64,000 bases of DNA from Arthrobacter sp. Bz4 (GTDB taxonomy: Bacteria > Actinomycetota > Actinomycetes > Actinomycetales > Micrococcaceae), in assembly GCF_003075455.1 (NCBI RefSeq), contig NZ_QDAE01000012.1, positions 1 through 64,000 on the forward strand, given 5' to 3'. Positions 1 through 8,188 of this stretch are shown in pieces. The translations under genes and the position numbers were made by a program. The notes under the pieces are model-generated. The model was not told the DNA's origin and did no database searches. It saw only the letters and a list, made by a program, of their open reading frames with translations. The first letter of the stretch is position 1. Every line of letters begins with the position of its first letter.

Positions 1-69
1 GGCTGAGACGGCGAGGGCTAGGCAAACTGCGCTGGCTGATAGCGCGGTGAATCTTGCTCGATTGTGCAC
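1..69 (-). CDS. Exported protein, N-terminal fragment
   Basis: Only the first 23 codons lie in the window. They read from a GTG at 69-67, preceded by a clear AAAGGAG ribosome site (78-84) at 8-nt spacing. The peptide has basic residues (HNRAR) and then a hydrophobic run (LSASAVCLALAVSA), so it is the start of a signal peptide. The two LacI-type operators upstream suggest a sugar-inducible secreted protein, for example a solute-binding lipoprotein or a glycoside hydrolase, but the mature part is outside the window. Confidence 0.65.
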   Translation of the reverse strand, partial: MHNRARFTALSASAVCLALAVSA

Positions 70-107
70 GGGGTGACTCCTTTGTCGGGTGATGACCTGA
101 ATCGTCA

Positions 108-121
108 TGGGAGCGCTCTCA
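108..121. promoter_or_regulatory. LacI-family operator (CebR-like), site 1
   Basis: The sequence TGGGAGCGCTCTCA is a near-palindrome that differs by one exchange from TGGGAGCGCTCCCA, the site bound by the cellobiose repressor CebR of Streptomyces. It lies 39 bp upstream of the partial exported gene, between its likely promoter and its start, where a bound repressor would block transcription. The regulator is not in the window. Confidence 0.7.
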
Positions 122-156
122 CGCCCTGGAATCATCCTTGAGTGACCTGCGTCTCA

Positions 157-188
157 TGTCAAGTGGGAGCGCTTCCACGCACTTGACA
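157..188. promoter_or_regulatory. LacI-family operator (CebR-like), site 2, inside a longer dyad with two TTGACA boxes
   Basis: TGGGAGCGCTTCCA (164-177) is a second CebR-like box. It sits inside perfect 9-bp inverted arms, TGTCAAGTG (157-165) and CACTTGACA (180-188). The arms place a TTGACA -35 box on each strand, facing outwards, so repressor binding could cover promoters in both directions. The rest of the 70-419 gap holds the paaI promoter and operator; I see no gene in it. Confidence 0.6.
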
Positions 189-312
189 TACGACCGCCCC
201 GTCACCATCGCGCCTAGTCAGGGGCCCACGGCACGAACGGCCGTAATGCAATCGTTATCTCCGAGGTGGCCCATAAAGGGCTAGGGGAAGGTCTTTGGCG
301 CTGGACCATCGC

Positions 313-340
313 TTGACACCGCGCCGCCTGCCGGTATTAC
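313..340 (+). promoter_or_regulatory. Promoter of paaI-paaK-paaR
   Basis: TTGACA at 313-318 and TATTAC at 335-340 are separated by 16 bp, a good sigma-70 type match. Transcription would start near 347, inside the palindrome at 352-369, so a repressor there would block initiation. This also argues against a translation start at 345 and for the ATG at 420. Confidence 0.6.
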
Positions 341-351
341 CTAAGTGAATT

Positions 352-369
352 ACCTAATGACCATTCGGT
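352..369. promoter_or_regulatory. TetR-type operator of the paa regulon, site 1
   Basis: Half-sites ACCTAATG and CATTCGGT around a 2-bp centre match as an inverted repeat at 7 of 8 positions. The same arrangement recurs at 5074-5091 and, weaker, at 10189-10206, always in front of a phenylacetate or beta-oxidation gene. The TetR protein encoded third in the downstream operon is the obvious candidate ligand, which would give autoregulation. Confidence 0.6.
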
Positions 370-419
370 CACTAATAACCAGACCGGTCAGCTTGTCCGG
401 TCAAAACAGTGAGGCTCCA

Positions 420-899
420 ATGGCGGACACCGGTGCCCGACACACGCATCCTATCCTCGAGCAGGATCATGCCTCCCGCTGGTTAGGCATCGACGTCGTC
501 GACCTGGCCGATGGCCACGCGATCATCACCATGCGCCTTCGCCCCGACATGCTCAACGGGTTTGGCATCGCCCACGGCGGGATGGTCTTTGCCCTCGCCG
601 ACTCGGCCTTCGCCCTGGCCTGCAACCCCATCGGTGAAACGGACACCATTACCGTCGCCTCGGGCGCGGACGTCACCTTCCTGGCCTCGGCCCATCCCGG
701 GGATCTGCTGACCGCCACCGCTAACCGGCGCGCCTCAGCCGGGCGTAGCGGCCTTTACGACATTTCCGTCTCCGCGGAAAACGAGAACGGTACCCGGGCG
801 ATTGCCGAGTTCCGCGGCCGTTCCCGGACCATCCCCAATCCCCAGCTCGCCAAGCCCAGCAGCGCCGCTGTCACCACCACAGAAAAGAGCCTCCCATGA
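420..899 (+). CDS. paaI: Phenylacetate pathway thioesterase PaaI
   Basis: A 159-residue hotdog-fold acyl-CoA thioesterase. It carries the PaaI signature LNGFGIAHGGMVF followed by ALADSAFALACN, where the Asp is the catalytic acid of the family. PaaI hydrolyses dead-end phenylacetyl-CoA derivatives and so rescues CoA. The ATG at 420 has GAGG 5 nt upstream; an in-frame ATG at 345 would fall on the promoter and operator, so it is rejected. The stop overlaps the paaK start (ATGA), so the two are translationally coupled. A second hotdog protein at 5147 belongs to the same regulon. Confidence 0.9.
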   Translation: MADTGARHTHPILEQDHASRWLGIDVVDLADGHAIITMRLRPDMLNGFGIAHGGMVFALADSAFALACNPIGETDTITVASGADVTFLASAHPGDLLTATANRRASAGRSGLYDISVSAENENGTRAIAEFRGRSRTIPNPQLAKPSSAAVTTTEKSLP

Positions 900-2233
900 C
901 CAGCACGGCACTCAAGGCCTCAGCCGCCGATCCCTCAACCCTCGACGCCGAGGAACTGATGTCGAGGGACCAGATCGAAGCCCTGCAGCTGACCAGGCTC
1001 CAGCACACGGTGCAGTATGCCTACGACAGGGTCCAGTTGTACAAGGACAAGTTCGATGCGGCAGGGGTTCACCCGACGGATCTTAAAGAACTCAGCGATT
1101 TGTCGCTCTTCCCGTACACCACCAAGGAGGACCTGCGGCGCACCTACCCGTTCGGCATGTTCGCCGTCCCGCAGCCCCAGGTGGCACGCATCCACGCGTC
1201 GTCGGGCACCACAGGGCGGCCCACAGTGGTCGGCTACACTGCTGGCGACCTGGACCGCTGGGCCACCCTCGTGGCGCGGTCCCTGCGGGCATCAGGGGTC
1301 AAGAAGGGCGACAAGGTGCACAACGCCTACGGTTACGGGCTCTTCACCGGCGGCCTCGGCGCCCACTTCGGTGCCGAAAAACTCGGCTGCACCGTCATCC
1401 CCATTTCGGGTGGGCAGACCGAACGCCAGGTCCAGCTCATCAAGGACTTCGAGCCCGACGCCATCCTCGCCACCCCCACCTACCTACTCACCATCCTCGA
1501 CGCCATGGCAGCCGCGGGCATCGACCCCGCGAGCACCTCGCTGAAAACGGCTGTGCTCGGCGCTGAGCCCTGGACCGAGGAGATGCGCCACGAACTGGAG
1601 AACCGGATGGGGTTCGACGCCTGCGACATCTACGGCCTGTCCGAGGTGATGGGCCCGGGCGTGGCAGGCGAATGTGTCGAGAGCAAGGACGGCTCCCACA
1701 TCTGGGAAGACCATTTCCGCCCCGAGATCATCGACCCGTTCACCGACAACGTGCTCAACGACGGCGAACACGGCGAGCTGGTCTTCACCTCCCTCACCAA
1801 GGAGGCCCTGCCCATCATCAGGTACCGCACCCACGACCTGACCCGGCTGCTGCCCGGCACCGCACGGCCCGGGATGCGCCGGATGGGCCGCATCACCGGA
1901 CGCAGCGACGACATGATCATCCTCCGCGGGGTCAACCTTTTCCCCACCCAGATCGAGGAAATCGCACTGCGCATCCCAGCGCTCAGTCCGCACTTCCAGT
2001 TGGAAATCACGCGGCCTGAAGGCCAGCGGATGGATGCGATGACCGTCAAGATCGAGCCGCGTGAGGGAGTCTCGGCGCACGACGCCGAAACCGCTGCCAG
2101 CACCCTCAGCGAACAGATCAAGATTCACATCGGCTCCAGCTGCGCCGTCACCATCGCCGAGCCCGGTTCGCTCGCCCGGTCCAGCGGCAAACTCCGGCGG
2201 ATCTACGACCTGCGGCCCAAGGCCGGCGCCTGA
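896..2233 (+). CDS. paaK: Phenylacetate-CoA ligase
   Basis: A 445-residue adenylate-forming enzyme that activates phenylacetate with ATP and CoA, the entry step of the aerobic phenylacetate pathway. The phosphate loop SSGTTGRPT lies at about residues 102-110. Further ANL signatures are YGLSEVMGPG and the hinge region GRSDDMIILRG. Length and motifs fit PaaK throughout. It overlaps paaI by 4 nt and its TGA overlaps the ATG of the TetR gene by 1 nt, so paaI, paaK and the regulator form one operon. The paaABCDE oxygenase genes are not in the window. Confidence 0.95.
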   Translation: MTSTALKASAADPSTLDAEELMSRDQIEALQLTRLQHTVQYAYDRVQLYKDKFDAAGVHPTDLKELSDLSLFPYTTKEDLRRTYPFGMFAVPQPQVARIHASSGTTGRPTVVGYTAGDLDRWATLVARSLRASGVKKGDKVHNAYGYGLFTGGLGAHFGAEKLGCTVIPISGGQTERQVQLIKDFEPDAILATPTYLLTILDAMAAAGIDPASTSLKTAVLGAEPWTEEMRHELENRMGFDACDIYGLSEVMGPGVAGECVESKDGSHIWEDHFRPEIIDPFTDNVLNDGEHGELVFTSLTKEALPIIRYRTHDLTRLLPGTARPGMRRMGRITGRSDDMIILRGVNLFPTQIEEIALRIPALSPHFQLEITRPEGQRMDAMTVKIEPREGVSAHDAETAASTLSEQIKIHIGSSCAVTIAEPGSLARSSGKLRRIYDLRPKAGA

Positions 2234-2838
2234 TGCCAACCGCTCCCCCGGCGGCCAACCGGCGCGGCCGGCCCGGCTATGACCAGCAGGCTGTCCTCAC
2301 CATCGCCGTCGACGTGTTCAACCGGCACGGATACGAAGCCACGTCGATGGGCGTCCTCGCCGAAAACCTGGGGATCAGCAAGTCAGCCATTTACCATCAC
2401 GTCCCCTCCAAAGGGGACCTGCTGCGTCTGGCGCTGGATCATGCGCTGGGCGGGCTGGAGGCGGTGCTGACCGATCCCGCAGCGACCTCGGGCAAGGCCG
2501 ATGCCCGGCTGGAGTTCGTGCTGCGGGGCACCATCGCCGTCCTGATCGAGCGGCTCCCCTTCGTCACCCTGCTGCTGCGGCTGCGCGGGAACACGGAGGT
2601 GGAGCGGGGCGCCCTGGAGCGCCGTCGTGCCTTTGACCGGCAGGTGGCGGCGCTGGTCGACGCGGCACGGACCGAAGGTTCCCTGCGGTCCGACATCGAC
2701 CCGCGCACCACCACCCGCCTGCTGTTCGGCACGATCAACTCGATTGTCGAGTGGTACAAACCCGGCGGTGCAGTGTCGCCCGAGAAGCTGGCCGACGACG
2801 TCATCACCATGGTCTTCGACGGACTCCACCGCTCCTAG
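2233..2838 (+). CDS. paaR: TetR-family regulator, probable phenylacetate repressor
   Basis: A 201-residue protein with an N-terminal TetR helix-turn-helix: FNRHGYEATSMGVLAENLGISKSAIYHH at about residues 25-55, interrupted here only by family-typical positions. The C-terminal part is the variable ligand domain. It starts by a TGATG overlap with paaK. Its place in the operon and the three similar palindromes in front of paaI, paaZ and the thiolase operon suggest that it represses the pathway and is released by phenylacetyl-CoA, as known for PaaR proteins of this family. The ligand is an inference. Confidence 0.85.
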   Translation: MPTAPPAANRRGRPGYDQQAVLTIAVDVFNRHGYEATSMGVLAENLGISKSAIYHHVPSKGDLLRLALDHALGGLEAVLTDPAATSGKADARLEFVLRGTIAVLIERLPFVTLLLRLRGNTEVERGALERRRAFDRQVAALVDAARTEGSLRSDIDPRTTTRLLFGTINSIVEWYKPGGAVSPEKLADDVITMVFDGLHRS

Positions 2839-2858
2839 CCCGCACACCCCCGCAACAG

Positions 2859-2884
2859 CCCTCCCGCCTGCTACGGCGGGAGGG
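2859..2884. terminator. Hairpin between convergent paaR and paaZ
   Basis: A perfect 10-bp stem, CCCTCCCGCC and GGCGGGAGGG, closes a 6-nt loop between the end of paaR and the end of paaZ. It lacks a U tract but lies where both convergent transcripts must stop. It is probably a bidirectional terminator or 3'-end stabiliser. Confidence 0.6.
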
Positions 2885-2933
2885 CACTCCGCACCCACCG
2901 GAGCTGACCGCTCGGCGGAGGGCTCGGCTCGGC

Positions 2934-5018
2934 CTACTTCTCGACGAGGGTCAGGACGTCGTAGGTCGCGACGATCTCGTCGTCCTGGTTGTGCAGCACA
3001 GCGTCCCAGGCCACTTCCCCGTATTCTTCGTCCTCGCGCGGGGTAATCCGCTTGGCCGTCAGGGTGACCCGGATGGAGTCCCCGGCAGCGACCGGGGTGA
3101 TGAACCGCAGGTTCTCCAGCCCGTAGTTCGCGAGGACCGGCCCCGGAGCGGGATCGACGAACAGCCCCGCACCCCAGGACAACAGCAGGTAGCCGTGTGC
3201 CACGATGCCCGGGAAGAACGGGTTCGCGGCTGCGGCTTCCTCGTTGGTGTGCGCGTAGAAGGTGTCCCCGGTGGTGTTGGCGAACGCGGTGATGTCCTCA
3301 AGGGTTACCTGCCGCAGGTCCGAGCGGATGGCGTCGCCAATCTGCAGGGCGGCAAGATCCTTCCGGAACGGGTGGGTGCCGTCAAAACGGCGCTCAGCAC
3401 CGGTATGCCAGACCCCGGTGACCGCGGTGAGCATGTTCGGGGAGCCCTGGATGGCCGTGCGCTGCATGTGGTGCAGCACCGAGCGGATGCCGCCGAGTTC
3501 CTCGCCACCGCCGGCGCGGCCCGGACCGCCGTGGACCAGGTGCGGCACGGGCGAGCCGTGCCCGGTGGAGCTGCGGGCGTCTTCCCGGTTGAGCATCAGC
3601 ACGCGCCCGTGGTGGGCGGCGATGCCAAGAACCAGCTCCCGGGCCACGTTGGGGTCGTTGGTGCAAACCGTCGCCACGAGTGATCCGGCGCCCAGGGCGG
3701 CGAGCCGCACGGCGTGCGCGGCGTCGTCGTACCCGATGACCGAAGCGACCGGGCCGAACGCTTCAACCGTGTGCAGCTCGATGGCTTCGGCGTTCTCCCA
3801 GGTCAGCAGTACCGGGGACATGAAGGCGCCCTCGACGGCGGTGTCCACGGTGCCGTCGGCCCGGGTGACACGGGGCGCGTCGAGCGTGCCGTAGGCGAGC
3901 TCCCCGCCCGCGGCGATCATGGTTTCGACGGCGGAGCGGACATCCCTGAGCTGGTCCAGGGAGGCCAGGGCGCCCATCGTGACGCCCTCGGCACGCGGGT
4001 CGCCGAGCACGATGCGCTGTTCGATGCGGTCCCGGGCGGCGGCGACGACGTCGTTCACCAGGGTCTTGGGCACGATGGTGCGGCGGATGCTCGTGCACTT
4101 CTGCCCGGCCTTGACCGTAATCTCGGTGACGAGGGATTTAATGAAGGCGTCAAACTCGGGGGTGCCCGGGACGGCGTCCTCGCCCAGGATGGCCGCGTTG
4201 AGCGAATCGGTTTCGGAGGTGAAGCGGACGCCGCCGTGCACCACGTTGTCGTGGGACTTCAGCTTGTTGGCGGTCGACGCCGACCCCGTGAACGAGACCA
4301 GATCCCGGTAGTCCAGGTAGTCGAGCAGGTCCCGGGCGGATCCGGAAATCAGCTGCAGCGCGCCCTGCGGGAGGATGTTGGACTCGATGATGAATTTCAC
4401 GACGGCGGCGGTCAGGTACCCGGTTGGTGTCGCCGGTTTGACGATGGTGGGAACGCCGGCCAGGAAGGCCGGAGCCAGCTTCTCGAGCATGCCCCAGACT
4501 GGGAAGTTGAAGGCGTTGATTTGCACGGCCGCGCCCGGGATGCGCGTGTAAATGTGTTCGCCGAGGAAGGTGCCGTCCTTCGAGAGGGTTTCCGGCGGCC
4601 CATCCACCACGACGTTGGAGTTGGGCAGCTCGCGGCGGCCCTTCGATCCGAAGGTGAAGAGCACCCCGATTCCGCCGTCGATGTCGACCATGGAATCGAT
4701 TTTCGTCGCACCGGTCCGGGCCGACAGTTCATACAGCGAGGTGCGCTGGTCGTTGAGGAACTGAGCCAGCGCCTTGAGCATCAGTGCGCGCTGGTGGAAG
4801 GTGAACTTGCCGAGGGTCTGCTGCCCGGTGGTCCGGGCATAGTCGACTACCCGGGCGACGTCGAGTCCCTCGGTGCTGACCACCGCCAGCGTCTCACCGG
4901 TGCTCGCGTCCCGGACTTCGGCGCTGTTGCGTTCTGTCAGGGAGGTAGCGTCTGGCGTCCACCAGGCATCCTCGATGAAGCTGGGAACTGTCTGCACGCG
5001 TACGGCTGTTGAAGTCAT
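2934..5018 (-). CDS. paaZ: Bifunctional oxepin-CoA hydrolase / 3-oxo-5,6-dehydrosuberyl-CoA semialdehyde dehydrogenase
   Basis: A 694-residue fusion. Residues 1 to about 520 are an aldehyde dehydrogenase with the catalytic Cys in AGQKCTSIRR (about residue 305) and the PaaZ-typical PVPHLVHGGPGRAGGGEE. The C-terminal 150 residues are a MaoC-type hotdog hydratase (FANTTGDTFYAHTN, FFPGIVAHGYL). The enzyme opens the oxepin ring of the activated phenylacetate and oxidises the resulting aldehyde. The ATG at 5018 is chosen because AAAGG lies 10 nt upstream; the in-frame GTG at 5036 has no ribosome site. Its promoter is covered by the operator at 5074-5091. Confidence 0.93.
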   Translation of the reverse strand: MTSTAVRVQTVPSFIEDAWWTPDATSLTERNSAEVRDASTGETLAVVSTEGLDVARVVDYARTTGQQTLGKFTFHQRALMLKALAQFLNDQRTSLYELSARTGATKIDSMVDIDGGIGVLFTFGSKGRRELPNSNVVVDGPPETLSKDGTFLGEHIYTRIPGAAVQINAFNFPVWGMLEKLAPAFLAGVPTIVKPATPTGYLTAAVVKFIIESNILPQGALQLISGSARDLLDYLDYRDLVSFTGSASTANKLKSHDNVVHGGVRFTSETDSLNAAILGEDAVPGTPEFDAFIKSLVTEITVKAGQKCTSIRRTIVPKTLVNDVVAAARDRIEQRIVLGDPRAEGVTMGALASLDQLRDVRSAVETMIAAGGELAYGTLDAPRVTRADGTVDTAVEGAFMSPVLLTWENAEAIELHTVEAFGPVASVIGYDDAAHAVRLAALGAGSLVATVCTNDPNVARELVLGIAAHHGRVLMLNREDARSSTGHGSPVPHLVHGGPGRAGGGEELGGIRSVLHHMQRTAIQGSPNMLTAVTGVWHTGAERRFDGTHPFRKDLAALQIGDAIRSDLRQVTLEDITAFANTTGDTFYAHTNEEAAAANPFFPGIVAHGYLLLSWGAGLFVDPAPGPVLANYGLENLRFITPVAAGDSIRVTLTAKRITPREDEEYGEVAWDAVLHNQDDEIVATYDVLTLVEK

Positions 5019-5073
5019 CGTCGACTTGCCTTTCACCTGTGGGTAGCGGCGCCCGCCCTCCGTGAGGAGGATA

Positions 5074-5091
5074 ACTGAACGGACGTTCGGT
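5074..5091. promoter_or_regulatory. TetR-type operator of the paa regulon, site 2 (divergent)
   Basis: ACTGAACG and CGTTCGGT flank a 2-bp centre and match as an inverted repeat at 7 of 8 positions. On the minus strand the site abuts a TATTAC -10 box (5090-5095) for paaZ. On the plus strand it covers the -35 region of a TACATT -10 box (5105-5110) for the thioesterase gene. One bound dimer could therefore shut both divergent promoters. Confidence 0.65.
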
Positions 5092-5146
5092 AATATGTCC
5101 AGCGTACATTAACTGGCCTTTCCACATCCCTCAAAGGAGCCCTTCG

Positions 5147-5545
5147 GTGACTCACCAGACCTGGCAGATCCAGCTCGGCGAACTCGACGAGAAGATGGGC
5201 GTGAAAATCCTCGAGCAGTCGGTTGAGCGGGTGGTCGCCACTATGCCGGTGGCAGGCAACCGGCAGTCCTTCGGGCTTTTGCACGGCGGCGCGTCGCTCG
5301 CCGTCGGCGAGGCTGTGGGGTCCTGGGCGGCAGTCATCCACGCCAGCACCATGGGAAAGACCGCCGTCGGCGTCGACGTGTCGGCCACCCATCACAAGTC
5401 CGCCCGCGAAGGATTGGTCACCATCACAGCGACCCCCATCCACCTGGGCGGCACCCTCACCACCCACGAGGTGGTGCTGACCAACGACGACGGCGCGCGG
5501 CTGTGCAGCCTGCGGATCACCAATCTGATCATCGACCGCCGCTAG
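5147..5545 (+). CDS. Hotdog-fold thioesterase, PaaI/MenI-like
   Basis: A 132-residue hotdog protein with FGLLHGGASLAVGEAVGSWAA, the family's active-site helix; a Glu stands where PaaI proteins have the catalytic Asp. It is shorter than the PaaI at 420 and closer to the YdiI/MenI-type enzymes. The GTG start has AAAGGAG at 7-nt spacing. It is transcribed away from paaZ and shares its operator, so a role in CoA release in phenylacetate metabolism is likely; a role in DHNA-CoA hydrolysis for menaquinone is the alternative. Its stop codon overlaps the end of the convergent phosphatase gene by 4 nt. Confidence 0.8.
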   Translation: MTHQTWQIQLGELDEKMGVKILEQSVERVVATMPVAGNRQSFGLLHGGASLAVGEAVGSWAAVIHASTMGKTAVGVDVSATHHKSAREGLVTITATPIHLGGTLTTHEVVLTNDDGARLCSLRITNLIIDRR

Positions 5546-6303
5546 GCACCCGAGGTCAACCGGTTCCTCAACGCCGCCACTGCCGACGGGGTCAGGCCGG
5601 CGTCCAGGAGGTACTGGGCCGCGTCGAGTTGGGAGAGCAGCTGATGCAGGTGCGCTGCCGAACGGTCCAGCCGCTTCTGCAGTTCGTCTTTGGACGCCGG
5701 CGGCTCCTTCGGCGTCTCCTGCGTCGCGAAGAACTGGTTGATTCCGCGGACTCCCAGGGCATAGTCCTGCACGATCTCATCGGCGGATACGCCCGCCGCC
5801 GACAGCATGACGGCTGTCACCATGCCGGTGCGGTCCCGGCCAGCTGAGCAGTGGATGATCACGCCGCCGTCGGGTGCATCGATCACTGTCTGCACCACGG
5901 CGGCGATCTTCTCAGGCCAGCGCCGCAGGTTCTCCCGGTAGTGCTCCGGGGAGCTCAGGTACGGCCCAACCAGTTCCATGAAGTCGGCGTCGGACTGGTC
6001 CTCGGTGGGACGGTTCACGATGGTGAAGCGGGTCAGAGTGTCAGCAGCGACAGCCGGGTCACCGGGGCGCCGTCCGAACTCGCCGGGGTTGCGCAGGTCG
6101 ACCACGGTGCGGACGCCGTCGTCGTACGCCTGTCGCCAGCCAGTTGAGGAAAGCCATTCGTGCCGCCCCATCCGGTACATGCGGCCGGGTAGGATCACCC
6201 CGCCGAGACCGCCGAGATCCCGAGCGTTGACGGCGCCGTCCCACCGGACGGCACGGGCTTCGGCCGCGGCAGGATCAGCGGTGTGGCCCGGCTGGGAGGT
6301 CAT
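5542..6303 (-). CDS. Tyrosine-protein phosphatase (PtpB-like)
   Basis: A 253-residue protein with the phosphatase loop HCSAGRDRTG (Cys and Arg of CX5R) at about residues 160-170 and the N-terminal VNARDLGGL typical of the Y_phosphatase3 group, which includes mycobacterial PtpB. These enzymes dephosphorylate tyrosine, some also phosphoinositides. The ATG at 6303 is preferred over a GTG two codons earlier. It stands alone between two convergent genes, and its substrate cannot be inferred here. Confidence 0.85.
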   Translation of the reverse strand: MTSQPGHTADPAAAEARAVRWDGAVNARDLGGLGGVILPGRMYRMGRHEWLSSTGWRQAYDDGVRTVVDLRNPGEFGRRPGDPAVAADTLTRFTIVNRPTEDQSDADFMELVGPYLSSPEHYRENLRRWPEKIAAVVQTVIDAPDGGVIIHCSAGRDRTGMVTAVMLSAAGVSADEIVQDYALGVRGINQFFATQETPKEPPASKDELQKRLDRSAAHLHQLLSQLDAAQYLLDAGLTPSAVAALRNRLTSGA

Positions 6304-6393
6304 GACCACACTCTAACAATTTGTGGCCAGTCCGGGTGCAGGCTTCTTTCCTGGCCTGTTTCCAGAAAGCTACTGCAGGTGTATCTTTCAGCC

Positions 6394-7269
6394 ATGAAAA
6401 CTCCCCGTCACTCCCTGTTCGGACGTTCTGCCGCTGCGGCGGCGCTATCGGTCGGCCTGTTGGCCAGCACGATCGCGGGTCCCGCCGCCGCTCATACCCA
6501 GGGCCCCCCGGTCCCGGCCGACTATGTGGCCCTGGGCGATTCCTACGCTGCCGGGTTCGGCGCGGGCTTCTACGCCAATGTGTGCGGGCAGTCACCGCTG
6601 GGGCTGCCGGCGCTCCTCGACGAGCAACGCAAAATCGAGTTGACCTACAACGCCACCTGTTCCGGGGCGAAGGCCGCAACAAACCCCACCGATGCGGTAC
6701 CCGACGTCCCTGAGCAGCTGGCAGGACTCGTTTTCAACGGGCTGATCGGTGCTGAGACGGACCTCGTCACGGTGTCGGCGGGCGGCAACGACCTGGATTT
6801 TGGGGGCGTAGTGGGGGCGTGTGCCACGCAGGTACTCGAGATCTGCCAAATGGTAATCGACGGCCGCACGATCCAGGCGCAGACCAGCCTGGCCGCGGCA
6901 CTCGATGACCTGTACGGGGAGCTGCGCACTGCCGCGCCGAACGCCACAATTGTGGTCACCGGGTACCCGCACCTGTTCTCGCCAAAGTCCGGATCGGAGG
7001 TACTGCTCAGTACCGAGGCGCAGCAGTTGTTCAACGACGGTACCGATGCGCTCAACGCGGTCATCAAGCACACCGCCGAAGCCAACGGACTGCAGTATGT
7101 GGACGTGGTGAAGAGGTTCACAGGCCACGGTATTGGCACCCGGGATCCGTGGATCACGTATACCGGGTTCACCGCCATCGACGACCTGCACCCGAATGCC
7201 AAGGGATACGAGTCCGGTTATTTCAAGGCGATCCGCAGCGCAGTGAACCTGAATACTCTGTGGCGGTAG
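6394..7269 (+). CDS. Secreted SGNH/GDSL hydrolase (lipase/esterase)
   Basis: A 291-residue protein with a signal peptide (about residues 1-33, cleavage after GPAAA). The SGNH blocks follow in order: ALGDSYAAGFG (catalytic Ser), SAGGNDLDF (oxyanion Gly and Asn) and DDLHPNAKGY (catalytic Asp and His). Cysteines in ANVCG, NATCSG, VGACATQ and EICQM suggest disulfides, as in Streptomyces-type extracellular lipases. The ATG at 6394 opens a proper signal peptide; its ribosome site is weak. Confidence 0.88.
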   Translation: MKTPRHSLFGRSAAAAALSVGLLASTIAGPAAAHTQGPPVPADYVALGDSYAAGFGAGFYANVCGQSPLGLPALLDEQRKIELTYNATCSGAKAATNPTDAVPDVPEQLAGLVFNGLIGAETDLVTVSAGGNDLDFGGVVGACATQVLEICQMVIDGRTIQAQTSLAAALDDLYGELRTAAPNATIVVTGYPHLFSPKSGSEVLLSTEAQQLFNDGTDALNAVIKHTAEANGLQYVDVVKRFTGHGIGTRDPWITYTGFTAIDDLHPNAKGYESGYFKAIRSAVNLNTLWR

Positions 7270-7312
7270 CGCCGGGGCACCGGCGGAGGGGTGTTCTTCG
7301 ACCGTTTCCGGC

Positions 7313-8188
7313 TCACTCGGTCCAGTCGAAGAACCCTTTACCTGACTTCCGGCCGAGCTCGCCGCGGGCCACCTTGTCCCGCAGTAGCTGCGGCGGCGCG
7401 AAGCGTTCCCCCAGGGTTGATTCGAGATATTCAGCGATGCCGAGCCGGACATCCAGGCCCACCAGGTCGGTGGTACGCAACGGACCTACCGGGTGTTTGT
7501 AGCCCAGCACCATGGCGGTGTCGATGTCTTCGGCCGAGGCGACACCCTCCTCGACCATCCGCATCGCCTCGAGGGCGATTGCGACGCCCAACCGGGAACT
7601 GGCGAAGCCGGGCGCATCCTTGACGACCACCGGGGTTTTCCCGAGCAGTTCCACCCAGCCGCGCGCTGCGTCGGCGAGCTCGTCGGAGGTCTGCTGGGCC
7701 AGGACCACCTCGATCAGCGTTGAGGCGGGCACCGGGTTGAAGAAGTGCAGCCCGCAGAACCGCTCCGGCCGTTGGAGCTTCCCGGCCAGTGAGCTCACCG
7801 ATAGGGACGACGTGTTGGTCGCCAGCCATGCGTTGGACGTCAACCGTTCCTCGACCGCTGTGAGGGCGGCTGCCTTCAGCTCGGCGTCCTCGGGGACCGC
7901 TTCCACCACCAGCCCGCAGGTTTCGAACGCCGCGTAGTCAACCGACACGGAAACCCGTGCCGAGAGTGTCTGGAGATCCTCCGATGTGGTCCCGCGCTGC
8001 ACGCTTTTGCCGAGTCCGTCGAGGACCCGCTGCCGTGCCGCCTCGGCGGCGTCGTCGTCGCGCTCGACGACGACAACGGTGGCACCCGCTGTGCAGAAGG
8101 CGTGGGCGATACCCGCGCCCATCCGGCCGCCACCCAGGACGCCAACGATGTCGGGGATGTGGGCTGCGCTGGGGATTGCTGTAGTCAT
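7313..8188 (-). CDS. paaH: 3-hydroxyacyl-CoA dehydrogenase
   Basis: A 291-residue enzyme with an N-terminal NAD fold (GVLGGGRMGAGIAHAF) and the family motifs NTSSLSVSSLA and GLHFFNPVP, followed by the helical C-terminal domain. It fits 3-hydroxybutyryl/3-hydroxyadipyl-CoA dehydrogenase (FadB2, PaaH). It is the last gene of the thiolase - hydratase - dehydrogenase operon and starts in a 4-nt ATGA overlap. The three enzymes together can convert 2,3-dehydroadipyl-CoA to succinyl-CoA and acetyl-CoA. The symbol rests on this context. Confidence 0.85.
   Translation of the reverse strand: MTTAIPSAAHIPDIVGVLGGGRMGAGIAHAFCTAGATVVVVERDDDAAEAARQRVLDGLGKSVQRGTTSEDLQTLSARVSVSVDYAAFETCGLVVEAVPEDAELKAAALTAVEERLTSNAWLATNTSSLSVSSLAGKLQRPERFCGLHFFNPVPASTLIEVVLAQQTSDELADAARGWVELLGKTPVVVKDAPGFASSRLGVAIALEAMRMVEEGVASAEDIDTAMVLGYKHPVGPLRTTDLVGLDVRLGIAEYLESTLGERFAPPQLLRDKVARGELGRKSGKGFFDWTE

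Noticed and set aside
345-419. Upstream ATG for paaI
   Set aside because: It lies just behind the -10 box and in front of the operator; the ATG at 420 has a ribosome site and gives the normal family N-terminus.
1484-2239. 251-codon open frame antisense to paaK
   Set aside because: Gly/Asp/Val-rich shadow of a high-GC gene; no domain, and paaK is certain.
3714-5012. 432-codon open frame antisense to paaZ
   Set aside because: Composition is the typical mirror of a GC3-rich gene; no motif and no ribosome site.
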